Below are positions 51,969 to 62,354 of a DNA stretch of 64,000 bases, piece by piece (the stretch's first letter is position 1; each line of letters opens with the position of its first letter). The translations under genes and the position numbers were made by a program. The notes beneath the pieces are model-generated. The model did no database searches and was not told the DNA's origin. It saw only the letters and a list, made by a program, of their open reading frames with translations. The DNA comes from Sinorhizobium arboris LMG 14919 (GTDB lineage Bacteria; Pseudomonadota; Alphaproteobacteria; Rhizobiales; Rhizobiaceae): positions 1,635,570-1,699,569 of the forward strand of contig NZ_ATYB01000014.1 in the NCBI RefSeq assembly GCF_000427465.1, given 5' to 3'.

Positions 51969-52838
51969 TCAATGTTCCTTGTTCGCGTAGACCGACTTCT
52001 TCGTCAGGTAGATGAGACCCGTGAAGATGAGCAGGAACACCATGACCATGAAGCCCGTGCGCTTGCGATCTTCGAGATGCGGCTCGGCGGCCCACATCAG
52101 GAACGCCGAAACGTCCTTGGAGTACTGGTCGACGGTCTGGGGGGCGCCGTCGTCATAGGTAACCTGATCGTCGGAGATCGGTGGCGCCATCGCCAGTGCC
52201 GCGGCGCCGGCGAAATACGGGTTGTAGTGCGTGCCTTCGGCGACTTCCATACCCGCAGGCGGATCCTGGTAACCGGTCAGAAGTGCGTGGATGTAGTCAG
52301 GGCCACCTTCCTGATAGGGCCAGAAAATGTCGAATACGAATTGCGGGAAGCCGCGCTCGATGCCCCGTGCCTTCGCGATCAGCGAGAAGTCCGGCGGTGC
52401 CGCCCCATTGTTGGCCGCGGCAGCCGCTTCCTTGTTCGGGAAGGGTGACGGGAAGTGATCGGACGGAATCGCTTTGCGCGTGAACATCTCGCCATCGGCG
52501 TTCGGTCCGTCCTCGACCTCATAGTTCGCTGCGAAGGCCTTCACCTGCGCATCGGAGTAACCGAGGCCTTCGAGCGTGCGGAAGGAGACGAGCTCCATCG
52601 AGTGGCAGGCCGAACAGACCTCCGTGTAGACCTTCAGGCCGCGCTGCAGCTGCCCCTTGTCGTAGTGGCCAAACAGGCCGGCAAAGCTCCAGTCCTGCTG
52701 TTCCGGCTTGTGAATCGGGTAGTGGGGCGTACCCCCGCCGTGCTCTTCGCCGCCTGCTTCGTCCTGGGCGATAGCCGCTCCAAACCCGAGACCGGCGACG
52801 ACAGCGAGTGACAGAATGCCTGTAACAAGCTTTTTCAT
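51969..52838 (-). CDS. petC: Cytochrome c1 of the bc1 complex
   Basis: Cytochrome c1 takes electrons from the Rieske protein and passes them to soluble cytochrome c. The 289-residue product has a signal peptide (1-24), the haem motif CSACH (Cys75, Cys78, His79) and the PDFSLIAKAR stretch. A Met near MAPPISDDQV is the likely axial haem ligand, and the C-terminal membrane anchor is GFMVMVFLLIFTGLIYL. It is the last gene of petA-petB-petC, 32 bases after petB. Here b and c1 are separate genes, unlike the fused fbcH of Bradyrhizobium. Confidence 0.96.
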   Translation of the reverse strand: MKKLVTGILSLAVVAGLGFGAAIAQDEAGGEEHGGGTPHYPIHKPEQQDWSFAGLFGHYDKGQLQRGLKVYTEVCSACHSMELVSFRTLEGLGYSDAQVKAFAANYEVEDGPNADGEMFTRKAIPSDHFPSPFPNKEAAAAANNGAAPPDFSLIAKARGIERGFPQFVFDIFWPYQEGGPDYIHALLTGYQDPPAGMEVAEGTHYNPYFAGAAALAMAPPISDDQVTYDDGAPQTVDQYSKDVSAFLMWAAEPHLEDRKRTGFMVMVFLLIFTGLIYLTKKSVYANKEH

Positions 52839-52870
52839 TGTTGTGGGTTCCTTATCGATCGCTGTTCCGG

Positions 52871-54151
52871 TCAGGCGCGTGCGGGCTTCAACTGCGCCTT
52901 GGCATTCTGTTTTTCCAGCACCGCTTCGGTAATGGAGTTCGGAATGCGCTTCGGCGTCTCGATCAGACCGAGGACCGGCATGATGACGAGGAAGAAGGCG
53001 AAGTAGTACAACGTGCCGAGCTGCGACATCACGACGTAGAGGCCTTCCGCCGGGCGCGAGCCCAGCCAGCCGAGCATGATGCAGTCAGCAACGAAGATCC
53101 AGAAGCACAGCTTGTACCACGGGCGGTAGACGGCCGAACGAACCTTCGACGTGTCGAGCCAGGGCAGGAAGAACAGGATGATGATCGAGCCGAACATCAC
53201 CAGGACGCCGCCGAGCTTGGAGTCGATCGGGCCGATATTGAAGGTGATCGCGCGCAGCATCGCGTAGAACGGCAGGTAATACCATTCCGGAACGATATGA
53301 GCGGGGGTCTTCAGCGCGTCCGCCGGGATGTAGTTGTCCGGATGCCCCAGATAGTTCGGCATGTAGAAGACGAACCACGCATAGACGATCAGGAAGACCG
53401 ACACGCCGAGTGCATCCTTCAGCGTCGCGTAGGGCGTGAAGGCCACGGTATCGGACTTGGACTTGACCTCGACGCCGGTCGGATTCGTCTGGCCGGTGAC
53501 GTGCAGCGCCCAGATGTGCAGGACGACGACGCCAGCGATCATGAAGGGCAGCAGGTAATGCAGCGAGAAGAAGCGGTTCAGCGTCGGCTGGTCGACTGCG
53601 AAGCCGCCGAGCAGGAACTGCTGGATCCATTCGCCCACCAGCGGGAAGGCCGAGAAGAAGCCGGTGATGACGGTCGCACCCCAGAAGGACATCTGACCCC
53701 AGGGCAGAACGTAGCCCATGAAGCCGGTCGCCATCATCAGGAGATAGATGACCACACCGAGAATCCAGAGGATCTCTCGCGGCGCCTTGTAGGAGCCGTA
53801 ATAGAGGCCGCGGGCAATATGCAGGTAAACCGCGATGAAGAAGAACGACGCGCCGTTGGCGTGCAGGTAACGCAGCAGCCAACCGTGATTGACGTCGCGC
53901 ATGATCTTCTCGACCGAATTGAAGGCGACGCTCGTTTCTGCGGCATAGTGCATGGCCAGGACGATGCCGGTGAGAATCTGCACGATCAGCATCACCGAAA
54001 GCATGGCGCCGAAGGTGTAAGCGTAATTCAGGTTGCGCGGAACCGGATAGGAGACGAACGAGTCGTGAACGAGCCGGGGCAGCGGAAGACGGGAGTCAAC
54101 CCACTTCTCGATGCCTGTCGTTGGCGTGTAGGTTGAATGATCAGCACTCAT
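52871..54151 (-). CDS. petB: Cytochrome b of the bc1 complex
   Basis: Cytochrome b is the quinol-oxidising membrane core of complex III. The 426-residue product has about eight membrane helices. Conserved blocks include [44 protein letters not shown] (haem-ligand His residues), [19 protein letters not shown] (Qo site) and [15 protein letters not shown], the PEWY motif of the Qo site. The ATG at 54151 is used because upstream codons belong to the 3' end of petA in another frame. It starts 14 bases after the petA stop. Confidence 0.97.
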   Translation of the reverse strand: MSADHSTYTPTTGIEKWVDSRLPLPRLVHDSFVSYPVPRNLNYAYTFGAMLSVMLIVQILTGIVLAMHYAAETSVAFNSVEKIMRDVNHGWLLRYLHANGASFFFIAVYLHIARGLYYGSYKAPREILWILGVVIYLLMMATGFMGYVLPWGQMSFWGATVITGFFSAFPLVGEWIQQFLLGGFAVDQPTLNRFFSLHYLLPFMIAGVVVLHIWALHVTGQTNPTGVEVKSKSDTVAFTPYATLKDALGVSVFLIVYAWFVFYMPNYLGHPDNYIPADALKTPAHIVPEWYYLPFYAMLRAITFNIGPIDSKLGGVLVMFGSIIILFFLPWLDTSKVRSAVYRPWYKLCFWIFVADCIMLGWLGSRPAEGLYVVMSQLGTLYYFAFFLVIMPVLGLIETPKRIPNSITEAVLEKQNAKAQLKPARA

Positions 54152-54165
54152 TATCAGTAGTCCCC

Positions 54166-54744
54166 TCAACCGATCTTGATGACTGTGTCGGAAACGAACG
54201 AGAAGGTCGGCACGGCGAGGTTTTCCGGTGCCGGGCCTTTGCGGATACGGCCGGCCGTGTCGTAGTGCGAGCCGTGGCAGGGACAGAACCAGCCGCCGAA
54301 GTCGCCCGCCTGACCGAGCGGCACGCAACCGAGATGGGTGCAGACACCCACCATGATGATCCAGTTTTCCTTGCCTTCGCCGGCGGAACGATCGAGATCG
54401 TTCGCCTCGGCATCGGCCGGAAGGTTGGCGTTGCGCGCCACCGGATCCTTCAAATCATCGAGTGCGACGGCCTTGGCGTCTTCCACTTCCTTATCGGTGC
54501 GGTTGCGGATGAAGACCGGCCTGCCGCGCCACTTCGCCGTCAGCGACATGCCCGGCTGCAAGCTCGAAACGTCGACTTCGATCGAAGCGAGCGCCAGCGT
54601 CGATGCGTCCGGACGCATTTGGTCGATGAACGGCCACGCCGCCGCACCGGCGCCGACGACGCCGGCCATACCGGTAGCCAGGTATAGGAAATCGCGGCGA
54701 GTGGGCTCGCCCATGGTCTCGCTTGAAGTCTCGTGTTCGCTCAC
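54166..54744 (-). CDS. petA: Rieske iron-sulfur subunit of the bc1 complex
   Basis: The Rieske subunit carries the mobile [2Fe-2S] cluster between quinol and cytochrome c1. In the 192-residue product the cluster motifs are CTHLGC (Cys135, His137; Cys140) and CPCHGS (Cys154; Cys156, His157), the second cysteines forming the disulfide. The N terminus has [21 protein letters not shown], a twin-arginine export signal that remains as the membrane anchor. It is first in petA-petB-petC. The 314 bases upstream show no gene. Confidence 0.97.
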   Translation of the reverse strand: MSEHETSSETMGEPTRRDFLYLATGMAGVVGAGAAAWPFIDQMRPDASTLALASIEVDVSSLQPGMSLTAKWRGRPVFIRNRTDKEVEDAKAVALDDLKDPVARNANLPADAEANDLDRSAGEGKENWIIMVGVCTHLGCVPLGQAGDFGGWFCPCHGSHYDTAGRIRKGPAPENLAVPTFSFVSDTVIKIG

Positions 54745-55058
54745 GGCTAAAACATCCTCTCACGCAAATGTTGCGGAAACCGCATCCGCCCCCGGCGCGC
54801 TTCCTGCCCCGTCCCGAGCCTGGAACCACGCCCCGTCAAACGCTGGCACCCTATCCGGCCCATTGAGGCAAGCCACGGATCGGATGTCAGAATCCGGGAA
54901 AAATTCTGCACGCAGATTCCCCATCAATCCGGCGCGTTCTATGCCTGATCGCAGATTATGTCCAGCCTTGACAAGGGGCGGCGGGCAGATTGTCGCGGGG
55001 AAAGGCGCGACCAATTGGCACAAGGACTTGACGGGTCGTAGCCGCGCCGCGAAGCGCC

Positions 55059-56981
55059 CTATTCCGCGGCCTCTTCCCGCGCGATGAAACCGCCTGATTG
55101 GCGCGACCAGAGATCGGCGTAGAGACCACCATTGGCGATCAGTTCGGTATGGGTGCCGTCCTCGACGATGCGGCCTCTATCCATGACGACGAGCCGGTCG
55201 AGCGCCGCGATCGTCGATAGCCGATGCGCGATGGCCAGTACCGTCTTGCCCTGCATCAGCCGTTCCAGATTGGACTGGATCGCCGCCTCCACTTCCGAGT
55301 CGAGCGCCGAAGTCGCCTCGTCCAGTACGAGAATCGGCGCATCCTTGAGCATGACACGGGCAATCGCGATACGCTGGCGCTGGCCGCCGGAAAGCTTGAC
55401 GCCACGCTCGCCCACATGTGCATCGAAGCCTCTGCGTCCGTGCTGGTCCTGCAGGTCGACGATGAAGTCATAGGCTTCCGCCCGGCGGGCCGCCTCGATC
55501 AACTGCTCCTCCCCCGCCCCCGGCCGACCGAAGAGGATATTGTCGCGGATCGATCGGTGCAGAAGCGACGTGTCCTGGCTGACCATGCCGATCTGGCTGC
55601 GCAGCGATTCCTGCCGGACGGCAGCGATGTCCTGCCCGTCGATGAGGATACGCCCTCCTTCGAGATCGTAAAAGCGCAACAGCAGATTGACGAGCGTCGA
55701 CTTGCCGGCACCCGAACGGCCGACGATGCCGACTTTCTCTCCCGGGCGGATGGTGAGGGAAAAGTCCTCGATGACCCCGCCGCCCCTGCCGTAGTGGAAC
55801 GTCGCCTGTTCGAAGCGGATTTCCGGCCGTTTGACCTTGAGTTCCGGTGCGCCCGGCCGATCAGTCAGCCCGATCGGTTGGGATACCAGCTCGGCCGAAT
55901 TCTGAATCGTTCCTATATTGCGCATGATCGCATTGAATTGCGACATCATGCGCCCGAGCAACATGTTGAGACGCAGCACCAGCGCCAGGGTGAAGGCGAC
56001 GGCGCCGGAACTGACCGCGCCCGCCAGCCACAAATGTACCGCATAGATCGCAATCGCCGCGATCATCAGACCCGACAGAAGCGCGAGCGACGCCCTCACT
56101 CCGGTCAGCAGCCGGGTGAATGGGATGACGGCTCCCTGGAACCGGTGGAAGCCGGCGCGGATGTAGCGATCGTTCTCCTCGTCGCTTCCGAAGAGCTTCA
56201 GCGTCTGAACGTTCGCATAGGCGTCGACCATGCGGCCGTTCAGCATCGATGCCATTTCCGCGGTTTCACGGGCATGCTTGCGCACGCGCGGCACGAAGTA
56301 GCGGGCAAGTACGAGGAAGATCGCGATCCAGAAGGCAACCATCGCCGCCAGGCGCCAGTCCAGCTGAGCGATCAACGCCATGGTTGAGGCCGTGTAGATG
56401 ACGATGAACCAGACCACCTGCAACAGCGAAACGATCAGGTCGCTCGTCGCCTGCGCGCCGGACCAGACCTTGGTGACGATGCGTCCAGAAAAATCGCTCT
56501 GAAAAAAGGCGAGCGACTGCCGGGCGACATGAACATAGGACTGCCAGCGCACCAGGTTGAGAAAGCCGGTGATGATCGATTGTTCTTCCACCAGAGCGGC
56601 AAGCGCCACCGCGACGAAGCGGAAAACCAGCACCGTCAGCAGCATGAAGAGCAGTTCCGGCCCGTTGGTCGATATCAGCCCTTGCCAGCCGTCCTCCGGT
56701 CGGACCGTATCGAGCACATCGACCAGCCGCCCGACGAAATAGAAGAGCCCCGCCTCCAGCATTGCCACGAGCCCGCCGAGCACTGCCATGGCGAGGAACG
56801 GACCCTTTGCCTGGCTCGCATAGAACCAGGCGAAGCGCCAGAGCGATCGCGGCGGCTGCAGCCGTTCGCGCGGCGCGAAAGGGTCAATCCAGTCCTCGAA
56901 AATCTTGACGATGGCGCGCAGCATTGTTCCGATATAGGCGGTTCTGAAATCCGGGCAATCCGTTTTCACTGCCGCGTCCAT
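55059..56981 (-). CDS. ABC exporter, membrane and ATPase domains fused (first of a pair)
   Basis: The product has 640 residues: six membrane helices over about 40-340 and an ATP-binding domain over about 380-625. Walker A is GRSGAGKS, the signature is LSGGQRQRIAIAR, and Walker B is PILVLDEATSALDSE, all intact. Such half-transporters dimerise and export lipids, drugs or peptides; the substrate is unknown. The start is uncertain: ATG at 56981 or, 19 codons later, at 56924 (MLRAIVKIFEDW), which aligns better with the neighbouring copy. It lies 61 bases downstream of its paralogue. Confidence 0.88.
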   Translation of the reverse strand: MDAAVKTDCPDFRTAYIGTMLRAIVKIFEDWIDPFAPRERLQPPRSLWRFAWFYASQAKGPFLAMAVLGGLVAMLEAGLFYFVGRLVDVLDTVRPEDGWQGLISTNGPELLFMLLTVLVFRFVAVALAALVEEQSIITGFLNLVRWQSYVHVARQSLAFFQSDFSGRIVTKVWSGAQATSDLIVSLLQVVWFIVIYTASTMALIAQLDWRLAAMVAFWIAIFLVLARYFVPRVRKHARETAEMASMLNGRMVDAYANVQTLKLFGSDEENDRYIRAGFHRFQGAVIPFTRLLTGVRASLALLSGLMIAAIAIYAVHLWLAGAVSSGAVAFTLALVLRLNMLLGRMMSQFNAIMRNIGTIQNSAELVSQPIGLTDRPGAPELKVKRPEIRFEQATFHYGRGGGVIEDFSLTIRPGEKVGIVGRSGAGKSTLVNLLLRFYDLEGGRILIDGQDIAAVRQESLRSQIGMVSQDTSLLHRSIRDNILFGRPGAGEEQLIEAARRAEAYDFIVDLQDQHGRRGFDAHVGERGVKLSGGQRQRIAIARVMLKDAPILVLDEATSALDSEVEAAIQSNLERLMQGKTVLAIAHRLSTIAALDRLVVMDRGRIVEDGTHTELIANGGLYADLWSRQSGGFIAREEAAE

Positions 56982-57042
56982 TACAATTGCGTAACTCCGA
57001 GCCGCCTAAGGCGTTGTCGGCGGAGGCGCGGGAAGCGGCGGG

Positions 57043-58896
57043 TTACTCCGCCGCTTCCTCCTTTTCGGCTTCGTCGGCGATGAAGCCGCCGGATTGGCGC
57101 GACCAGAGATCGGCATAAATGCCGCGCCTGGCGACGAGCTCGCCGTGAGAACCGGTCTCGACGATCCGGCCTGCTTCGAGGATGACCAGGCGGTCCATCT
57201 CCGTCAGCGTCGACAGGCGGTGCGCGATGGCGATCACCGTCTTTCCGGACATCAGGGCGAAGAGGTTCTCCTGAATCGCGGCTTCGACCTCCGAGTCGAG
57301 CGCGGACGTCGCTTCGTCGAGGATGAGGATCGGCGCGTCTTTCAGGAAGACGCGGGCGATCGCGATTCGCTGCCGCTGGCCGCCCGAGAGCTTGACCCCG
57401 CGCTCGCCGACCTGAGCGTCCAGCCCTCGCCTGCCCAGATTGTCTTCCAGCGTCTGAATGAAGTCCCAGGCATTCGCCTTTTTCGCAGCGGCGATGATGT
57501 CGTCGTCGCTTGCCTGCGGATGCCCATAGGCGATGTTGTCGCGAATGGACCGATGCAGAAGCGATGTGTCCTGTGTCACGACGCCGATCTGTGAACGCAG
57601 GCTGTCCTGCGTGACCGTCGAGATGTCGACGCCGTCGATCCGGATCGTGCCGGATTCCAGATCGTAGAAGCGCAGAAGCAGGTGCATCAAGGTCGTCTTG
57701 CCCGCCCCCGATCGGCCGACCAGGCCGATCTTCTCCCCGGGCCGGATGTCAAGCGACAGCCGGTCTATGACGCCCTTGGCCTTACCGTAATGGAAGCGGA
57801 TCTCCTCGAAACTGATCGCACCCTTGTCGGCGCTGAGCTTCACGGCACTCGGCTTGTCGACGACGTCGTGCGCCTTGGTCATCATGCCCATGCCGTCATA
57901 GACCGTGCCGATGTTCTCGAACAGCGCCGAAACTTCCCACATGATCCACTGCGACATGCCATTGACACGCATGGCAAGCCCGATCCCGACGGCGATCGCG
58001 CCGACGGAAATCCCGCTCGTCAGCCACAGATAGATCCCGAGGGCGCCGACGGAGAAAAGGGCGATACAGTTGTTTGCGTAGACGAATATGTGGAAGAGCG
58101 TGACCTTGCGCATCTGTCGGTAGACCGTGCCCAGAAACTCGTCCATGCCCGCGCGCGCGTATGTCTCCTCCCGTCCCGCATGGGAGAAGAGCTTGACCGT
58201 GCCGATATTGGTGTAACTGTCGACGATGCGCCCGGTCATCATCGATCGCGCGTCGGCCTGCTCCTTGGAGATCTTCTGCAGCCGAGGCACGAAATAGGTG
58301 ACGATCACGATATAGATGACGAGCCACAAGGCGAGCGGCATCACGAGGCGCCAATCCGCAGCCGCCACGACAATCAACATCGTTGCGAAATAGCTCACCA
58401 CATAAACGAAGACGTCGAGGATCTTCATCACTGTTTCACGCACGGCGAGCGAGGTCTGCATAACCTTCGTCGCCACGCGGCCGGCGAACTCGTTGGCAAA
58501 GAAGGTCATGCTCTGCCTGAGCAGATAGCGATGCATCTGCCAGCGCGCGATCATCGGATAGTTGCCGAGCAACACCTGATGCATCACAAAAGAGTCGAGC
58601 GCGACCAGTCCCGGCAGACCTATGAGGATCAGCGCTGCCATCCAGGCGAGCCTGCCGCCTTCGGCCGACAGAAAGGTATCGCGATCGGCATTGGACAGCC
58701 AATCGACCACGTTGCCCAGGAACTGGAACAGGGCGACCTCGCCGATCGCTATCAGCATGGTGCAGACCGACATGATCAAGAGCCACGGAGCCGCGGGCTT
58801 CGTATAGTGCCAGCAAAAGGCAAACAGACCCTTTGGCGGAAGCGTCGGTTCCTCCGTCGGGTAAGGGTTGAGGCGGGATTCAAACCAGCCGAACAT
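57043..58896 (-). CDS. ABC exporter, membrane and ATPase domains fused (second of a pair)
   Basis: The product has 617 residues with the same domain order as its downstream neighbour. Walker A is GRSGAGKT, the signature is LSGGQRQRIAIAR, and Walker B is PILILDEATSALDSE, so its ATPase site is also complete. Both products share an N-terminal amphipathic stretch with Pro-rich spacing before the first helix. The two genes are adjacent on one strand and could form a heterodimer, but both having full catalytic sites also permits two homodimers. The 474 bases upstream, to trmL, show no gene I can support. Confidence 0.88.
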   Translation of the reverse strand: MFGWFESRLNPYPTEEPTLPPKGLFAFCWHYTKPAAPWLLIMSVCTMLIAIGEVALFQFLGNVVDWLSNADRDTFLSAEGGRLAWMAALILIGLPGLVALDSFVMHQVLLGNYPMIARWQMHRYLLRQSMTFFANEFAGRVATKVMQTSLAVRETVMKILDVFVYVVSYFATMLIVVAAADWRLVMPLALWLVIYIVIVTYFVPRLQKISKEQADARSMMTGRIVDSYTNIGTVKLFSHAGREETYARAGMDEFLGTVYRQMRKVTLFHIFVYANNCIALFSVGALGIYLWLTSGISVGAIAVGIGLAMRVNGMSQWIMWEVSALFENIGTVYDGMGMMTKAHDVVDKPSAVKLSADKGAISFEEIRFHYGKAKGVIDRLSLDIRPGEKIGLVGRSGAGKTTLMHLLLRFYDLESGTIRIDGVDISTVTQDSLRSQIGVVTQDTSLLHRSIRDNIAYGHPQASDDDIIAAAKKANAWDFIQTLEDNLGRRGLDAQVGERGVKLSGGQRQRIAIARVFLKDAPILILDEATSALDSEVEAAIQENLFALMSGKTVIAIAHRLSTLTEMDRLVILEAGRIVETGSHGELVARRGIYADLWSRQSGGFIADEAEKEEAAE

Positions 58897-59370
58897 TATC
58901 TAGCCCCTTCAGATATTTTGAAGGAAAGCGGGTCGCCCCGCATTCGTTATGTTTGTAAATGCAATCCGGAAATGACGCCCGCGAGCGGACCTTGATCTCC
59001 GGATGAACCGGAGCGCGCATCGGCCGATCGAAAGAAGGAGAAGCGCGGAACCGGTCAGGCCAGGAAAGGCCGTGTTACTCGTGAGAGGCGTGTCAACATC
59101 ACAACGGTCATGCATGCCTCCTTCGGTTCGCGTTGAAGAGGACTGAGCATTACCCTTATTCGCGCCGCCATGCCAGATTGTCGCAGGCATTTTCGTGCCC
59201 ATTTCTTCACCAGCCACAGGTCTGTTGCCAATACGGCACAAATTAGCGACAGCAAAAGCAGCGGTGCCGAACGAACCGCGCCGGAGCACATACGGCCATG
59301 GATCGGAAAGGAGATCGGTGGCATAGGAGCAGCCATACTGATCCACGCGTCCCAATCTCTCGATCGGCCC

Positions 59371-59832
59371 ATGAACGAATTGCGCATCGCCCTCTACCAG
59401 CCCGACATTCCGGGCAATACCGGAACGATCCTGCGGCTCGCCGTCTGCCTCGGCCTTTCGGTCGACATCATCGAGCCTGCCGGATTCGATCTTTCTGACC
59501 GCAATCTCAAGCGTGCGGGAATGGACTATATCGCGGCTGTGACCATGACCCGGCACGTCAGCTGGGAACGTTTCGAGACTTGGCGGTCGAGCACCGGCAG
59601 ACGCCTTGTGCTCGCCTCCACCAAGGCGGCTGCGCCCTACACGCGCTTCAGCTTCCGGCCGGACGACGTCCTGCTCTTCGGCAGGGAAAGCGCCGGGGTT
59701 CCCGATCCCGTTCATGAGCGGGCCGACGCGCGCATCCTCATACCGATGGTGCCCGGCCAGCGTTCGCTCAACATCGCCATGGCAACCGCCATGATCGCCG
59801 GAGAAGCGCTGCGGCAGACCGGTGTCTTCTGA
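59371..59832 (+). CDS. trmL: tRNA (cytidine(34)-2'-O)-methyltransferase
   Basis: TrmL methylates the wobble nucleotide of leucine tRNAs using S-adenosylmethionine. The 153-residue product is a minimal SPOUT protein: MNELRIALYQPDIPGNTGTILRLA at the start, LLFGRESAGVPDPVHE, and IPMVPGQRSLNIAMATAMIAGEALRQ forming the knot. The ATG at 59371 gives the canonical start; the frame is open 67 codons upstream without family similarity. Confidence 0.94.
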   Translation: MNELRIALYQPDIPGNTGTILRLAVCLGLSVDIIEPAGFDLSDRNLKRAGMDYIAAVTMTRHVSWERFETWRSSTGRRLVLASTKAAAPYTRFSFRPDDVLLFGRESAGVPDPVHERADARILIPMVPGQRSLNIAMATAMIAGEALRQTGVF

Positions 59833-59883
59833 GCCGAAACGGGCGGCCATCTGCGGCACCGGAGTCCGGCGTCCTGACGGCGG

Positions 59884-60456
59884 TCATGCGGCAATCTCGT
59901 TGTAGGGCGTTGCCTTGCGCGCGTATTTCAGCGTGCGCGCCCACCAGGTCAGCCGGTCGATCATCAGGAACAGCGGCGCTCGCATCTCTTCCGGCTTGTA
60001 AAGATTTCCCGCCGCATCGAACTTCGACCAGGCCTTGGCGAAGGAGATGCCGTCGCGCAGGGTGACGGCATGCAATTCGCCGAAGACCTGCCGCAATTGT
60101 TCGACGGCCCGTATGCCGCCCGATGCGCCGCCATAGGAAACAAAGGCTACCGGCTTCGCATGCCAGGGCTCATAGACCGCATCGATCATCTCCTTCAACG
60201 CCGCCGGGTAGCCGTGGTTGTATTCCGGAGTGATGACGATGAATGCGTCCGCCTCTGCGACCTTGCGTTCCATCCACTCGGCGGGACCGACGGATTTGTC
60301 GCCACGCGTGCTTTTCATTCTGACGGGATCGATGATCGTCAGGCTGAACACGTCGGATGTCTCGAGCTCACGAATAAGCCAGCTCGCGATCGTGTCGCAG
60401 AAACGGCCCTGCCGTGCGCTGCCGTAGATCAAGGCAAGGGTCATCTTCTCAGTCAT
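59884..60456 (-). CDS. NADPH-dependent FMN reductase family protein
   Basis: The product has 190 residues of the flavodoxin-like reductase family. The FMN phosphate loop is GSARQGRFCDTIASWL at about 12-27, and ITPEYNHGYPAALKEMIDAVYEPWHAKPVAFVSYGGASGG is the conserved flavin and substrate region. Such enzymes reduce quinones, chromate or free flavin and are often redox-stress induced. The start at 60456 is required because the in-frame starts further up lie inside the promoter and SoxR operator (60496-60526). It is divergent from soxR. Confidence 0.9.
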   Translation of the reverse strand: MTEKMTLALIYGSARQGRFCDTIASWLIRELETSDVFSLTIIDPVRMKSTRGDKSVGPAEWMERKVAEADAFIVITPEYNHGYPAALKEMIDAVYEPWHAKPVAFVSYGGASGGIRAVEQLRQVFGELHAVTLRDGISFAKAWSKFDAAGNLYKPEEMRAPLFLMIDRLTWWARTLKYARKATPYNEIAA

Positions 60457-60495
60457 GCTGTGTCGGCTCCATGTTGTCGGTTGCAGGGAGCTCAT

Positions 60496-60526
60496 GCTAT
60501 AGAACCTCAACTATAGTTGAGGTCAA
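60496..60526 (-). promoter_or_regulatory. SoxR-controlled promoter of the FMN reductase gene
   Basis: The perfect palindrome CCTCAACTATAGTTGAGG (60505-60522) is the SoxR operator pattern. On the minus strand it lies between TTGACC (60526-60521) and TATAGC (60501-60496), with a 19-bp spacer. That overlong spacer is the hallmark of promoters activated by MerR-family proteins through DNA untwisting. Transcription would start near 60489, 33 bases before the reductase ATG. Confidence 0.88.
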
Positions 60527-60534
60527 TAGCAGCC

Positions 60535-61020
60535 GTGAAAAAAGACAAGTCCAATGATATCAAGCGCGAGCTGACCGTCGGCGAAGTGGCCGAACGCAGC
60601 GGCCTCGCGGTGTCGACGCTTCATTTCTACGAAACCAAGGGGCTCATCCGCAGCAATCGCAGCCGGGGCAATCAGCGGCGCTACCCGCGTTCCGTGCTGA
60701 GGCGGGTTGCCGTGATCAAGGTTGCCCAGCGTACAGGTATCCCGCTTGCCGAGATTCAGGCGGCCCTGTCGGTGCTCCCCGACGACCGGCCACTGACGGT
60801 CGAAGACTGGGGGCGACTCTCGAAGAACTGGCGGCAGCAGCTGGATGAGCGGATCGCAAAGCTGACGGCGCTGCGCGATCAGCTCACAGGCTGCATTGGC
60901 TGCGGTTGCCTGTCGATGCGCGACTGTCCCTTGCGCAATCCATGGGACGTTCTCGCCTCCGAAGGCACGGGACCACGCCTCATCGATCCCGCCGATGGGG
61001 CGGAGCATGAGGCGGGCTAA
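60535..61020 (+). CDS. soxR: Redox-sensitive activator SoxR (MerR family)
   Basis: The product has 161 residues. The MerR helix-turn-helix is [26 protein letters not shown] at 13-38, followed by the wing (RSRGNQRRY), the dimerisation helix and the [2Fe-2S] cluster motif C-x2-C-x-C-x5-C at Cys120, Cys123, Cys125 and Cys131. Oxidation of this cluster by redox-cycling compounds switches SoxR on. Translation most likely starts at the GTG at 60535; the in-frame TTG at 60517 is inside the operator. No soxS is present, as is usual outside enterics, so SoxR should act directly on its neighbour. Confidence 0.93.
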   Translation: MKKDKSNDIKRELTVGEVAERSGLAVSTLHFYETKGLIRSNRSRGNQRRYPRSVLRRVAVIKVAQRTGIPLAEIQAALSVLPDDRPLTVEDWGRLSKNWRQQLDERIAKLTALRDQLTGCIGCGCLSMRDCPLRNPWDVLASEGTGPRLIDPADGAEHEAG

Positions 61021-62210
61021 CTGGGTCCACCCGAACGCGCAGGCCTCATACGCGAGAGCAGAACGATGCTTGCCAATGCACCGAAAGAGCAGAGAAGCGC
61101 AAATGCCAGCGCACACCTGTTGCCCGCCTCGCCGAGCAGGAGGGAGAAGAACGGCGGGGCCGCCGCGAAAGCGAGATTGAGCGGCAGGCCGAGGCGCGCC
61201 ACCACCGCTCCGTATTCCGCAGACGAAAAGAAGACGAGCGGCATCGTAGCACGGCTGACGGACATGGCGCCGCTCGAAAGGCCATAGAGCACGAGGAAGA
61301 GAACGATCGACCATTCCGCCCCTTCGCCAAGCGCGAGCGCCAGCAGAGCCGGCGGCATGATCGCCGCCGCGACCAGGCCCGTCGTCAACCCGTCCCAGCG
61401 ATTGCCGCCGAGGAAATCGAAAAGCCGCGCCGAGAGCTGGATGAAACCGATGGCCGATCCGAAACCGACAGCCAGGTATCCCGGTACGGCAAAGCTGCGG
61501 AAAAGATCGATTACTACAAGCTGGAAACCCCAGGTAACGAAGCCGTTCAGCGCGACCGCCGCCGTGATCAGGGCAACGATGTGCCACCGGCGCCCCACAG
61601 CCGGAGACGCGGATTGATTCGAATTGGGTACCGGGGGATTGCGTTGCGGCGGCCCGCATCTGGGTAAACCGAAAAAATGCAAGGGCGCGCAGACGAGGAG
61701 CATCACCGCGCCGTAGAGGACGAATGTGCCGCGCCAGCCGAGAGCAGCCTCGCAGAAGGTCGTGGCCGGCCAGGCGATCGTGGGTGCGAGCGCCATGGCG
61801 AGCATCTGTGCCCCGATGGCCCGACGCGCGCCCTCGCCCGCGACCTCCGTCAGGAAGACTTGAGCCGACGTCGTGAGCGCAGCCGCCCCGGCCATGCCGA
61901 GGATGCCCCAGGCCGCAAAGTAGGAAAGCGGTCCCTCGGAGCCGGCCAGCATCCACAGGCCGGGAGCCGCAGCCGCCGAACCGACAGCGAGCACGAGCCG
62001 CGCCCCGTGACGGGCGTAGATTGGCGCAAGCAGCGGCGAGCAGAAGGCCATCGCGACCAGCATGGCGGTCGGGCCCAGATAGATGGTCGAAGGCCTCAGG
62101 AGAAGGTCCTCGGCCATTGCTGAGGCCGTCACCGAGACGAACATGAACATCGCTCCCCAAGCAACGATCTGAGTGATGGAGAGCACGATGATGGAACGGA
62201 GAACAGGCAT
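61017..62210 (-). CDS. MFS transporter
   Basis: The product has 397 residues with about 12 hydrophobic segments. [26 protein letters not shown] is the first helix and loop, and [15 protein letters not shown] replaces the usual motif A between segments 2 and 3. The family resembles YbfB/CynX-like MFS carriers; the substrate is unknown. The ATG at 62210 is used because the longer frame starts with TTG/GTG and no better ribosome site. It is convergent with soxR, the two stops overlapping by four bases. Confidence 0.82.
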   Translation of the reverse strand: MPVLRSIIVLSITQIVAWGAMFMFVSVTASAMAEDLLLRPSTIYLGPTAMLVAMAFCSPLLAPIYARHGARLVLAVGSAAAAPGLWMLAGSEGPLSYFAAWGILGMAGAAALTTSAQVFLTEVAGEGARRAIGAQMLAMALAPTIAWPATTFCEAALGWRGTFVLYGAVMLLVCAPLHFFGLPRCGPPQRNPPVPNSNQSASPAVGRRWHIVALITAAVALNGFVTWGFQLVVIDLFRSFAVPGYLAVGFGSAIGFIQLSARLFDFLGGNRWDGLTTGLVAAAIMPPALLALALGEGAEWSIVLFLVLYGLSSGAMSVSRATMPLVFFSSAEYGAVVARLGLPLNLAFAAAPPFFSLLLGEAGNRCALAFALLCSFGALASIVLLSRMRPARSGGPS

Positions 62211-62354
62211 CGGGGCGGGATCGAACGGAGTGCGCGTAATGGCGAGAGGAAACACCAAATGGTTTACCGCGCCGCCATGGTCTTGACCACGCCATTTATC
62301 GGCCGCCGAAGGTTTTTCTCGCCTGGCCGGGTGTCACATCGGGATTGCGCGCGC

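Noticed and set aside
54760..55023. An 87-residue frame upstream of petA
   Set aside because: No ribosome site, no family character, and it lies in the expected promoter region of petA-petB-petC.
60523..62295. Open frame of 590 codons on the minus strand across the MFS gene and soxR
   Set aside because: It is in another frame from the MFS gene, runs antisense through soxR, and does not resemble a protein family.
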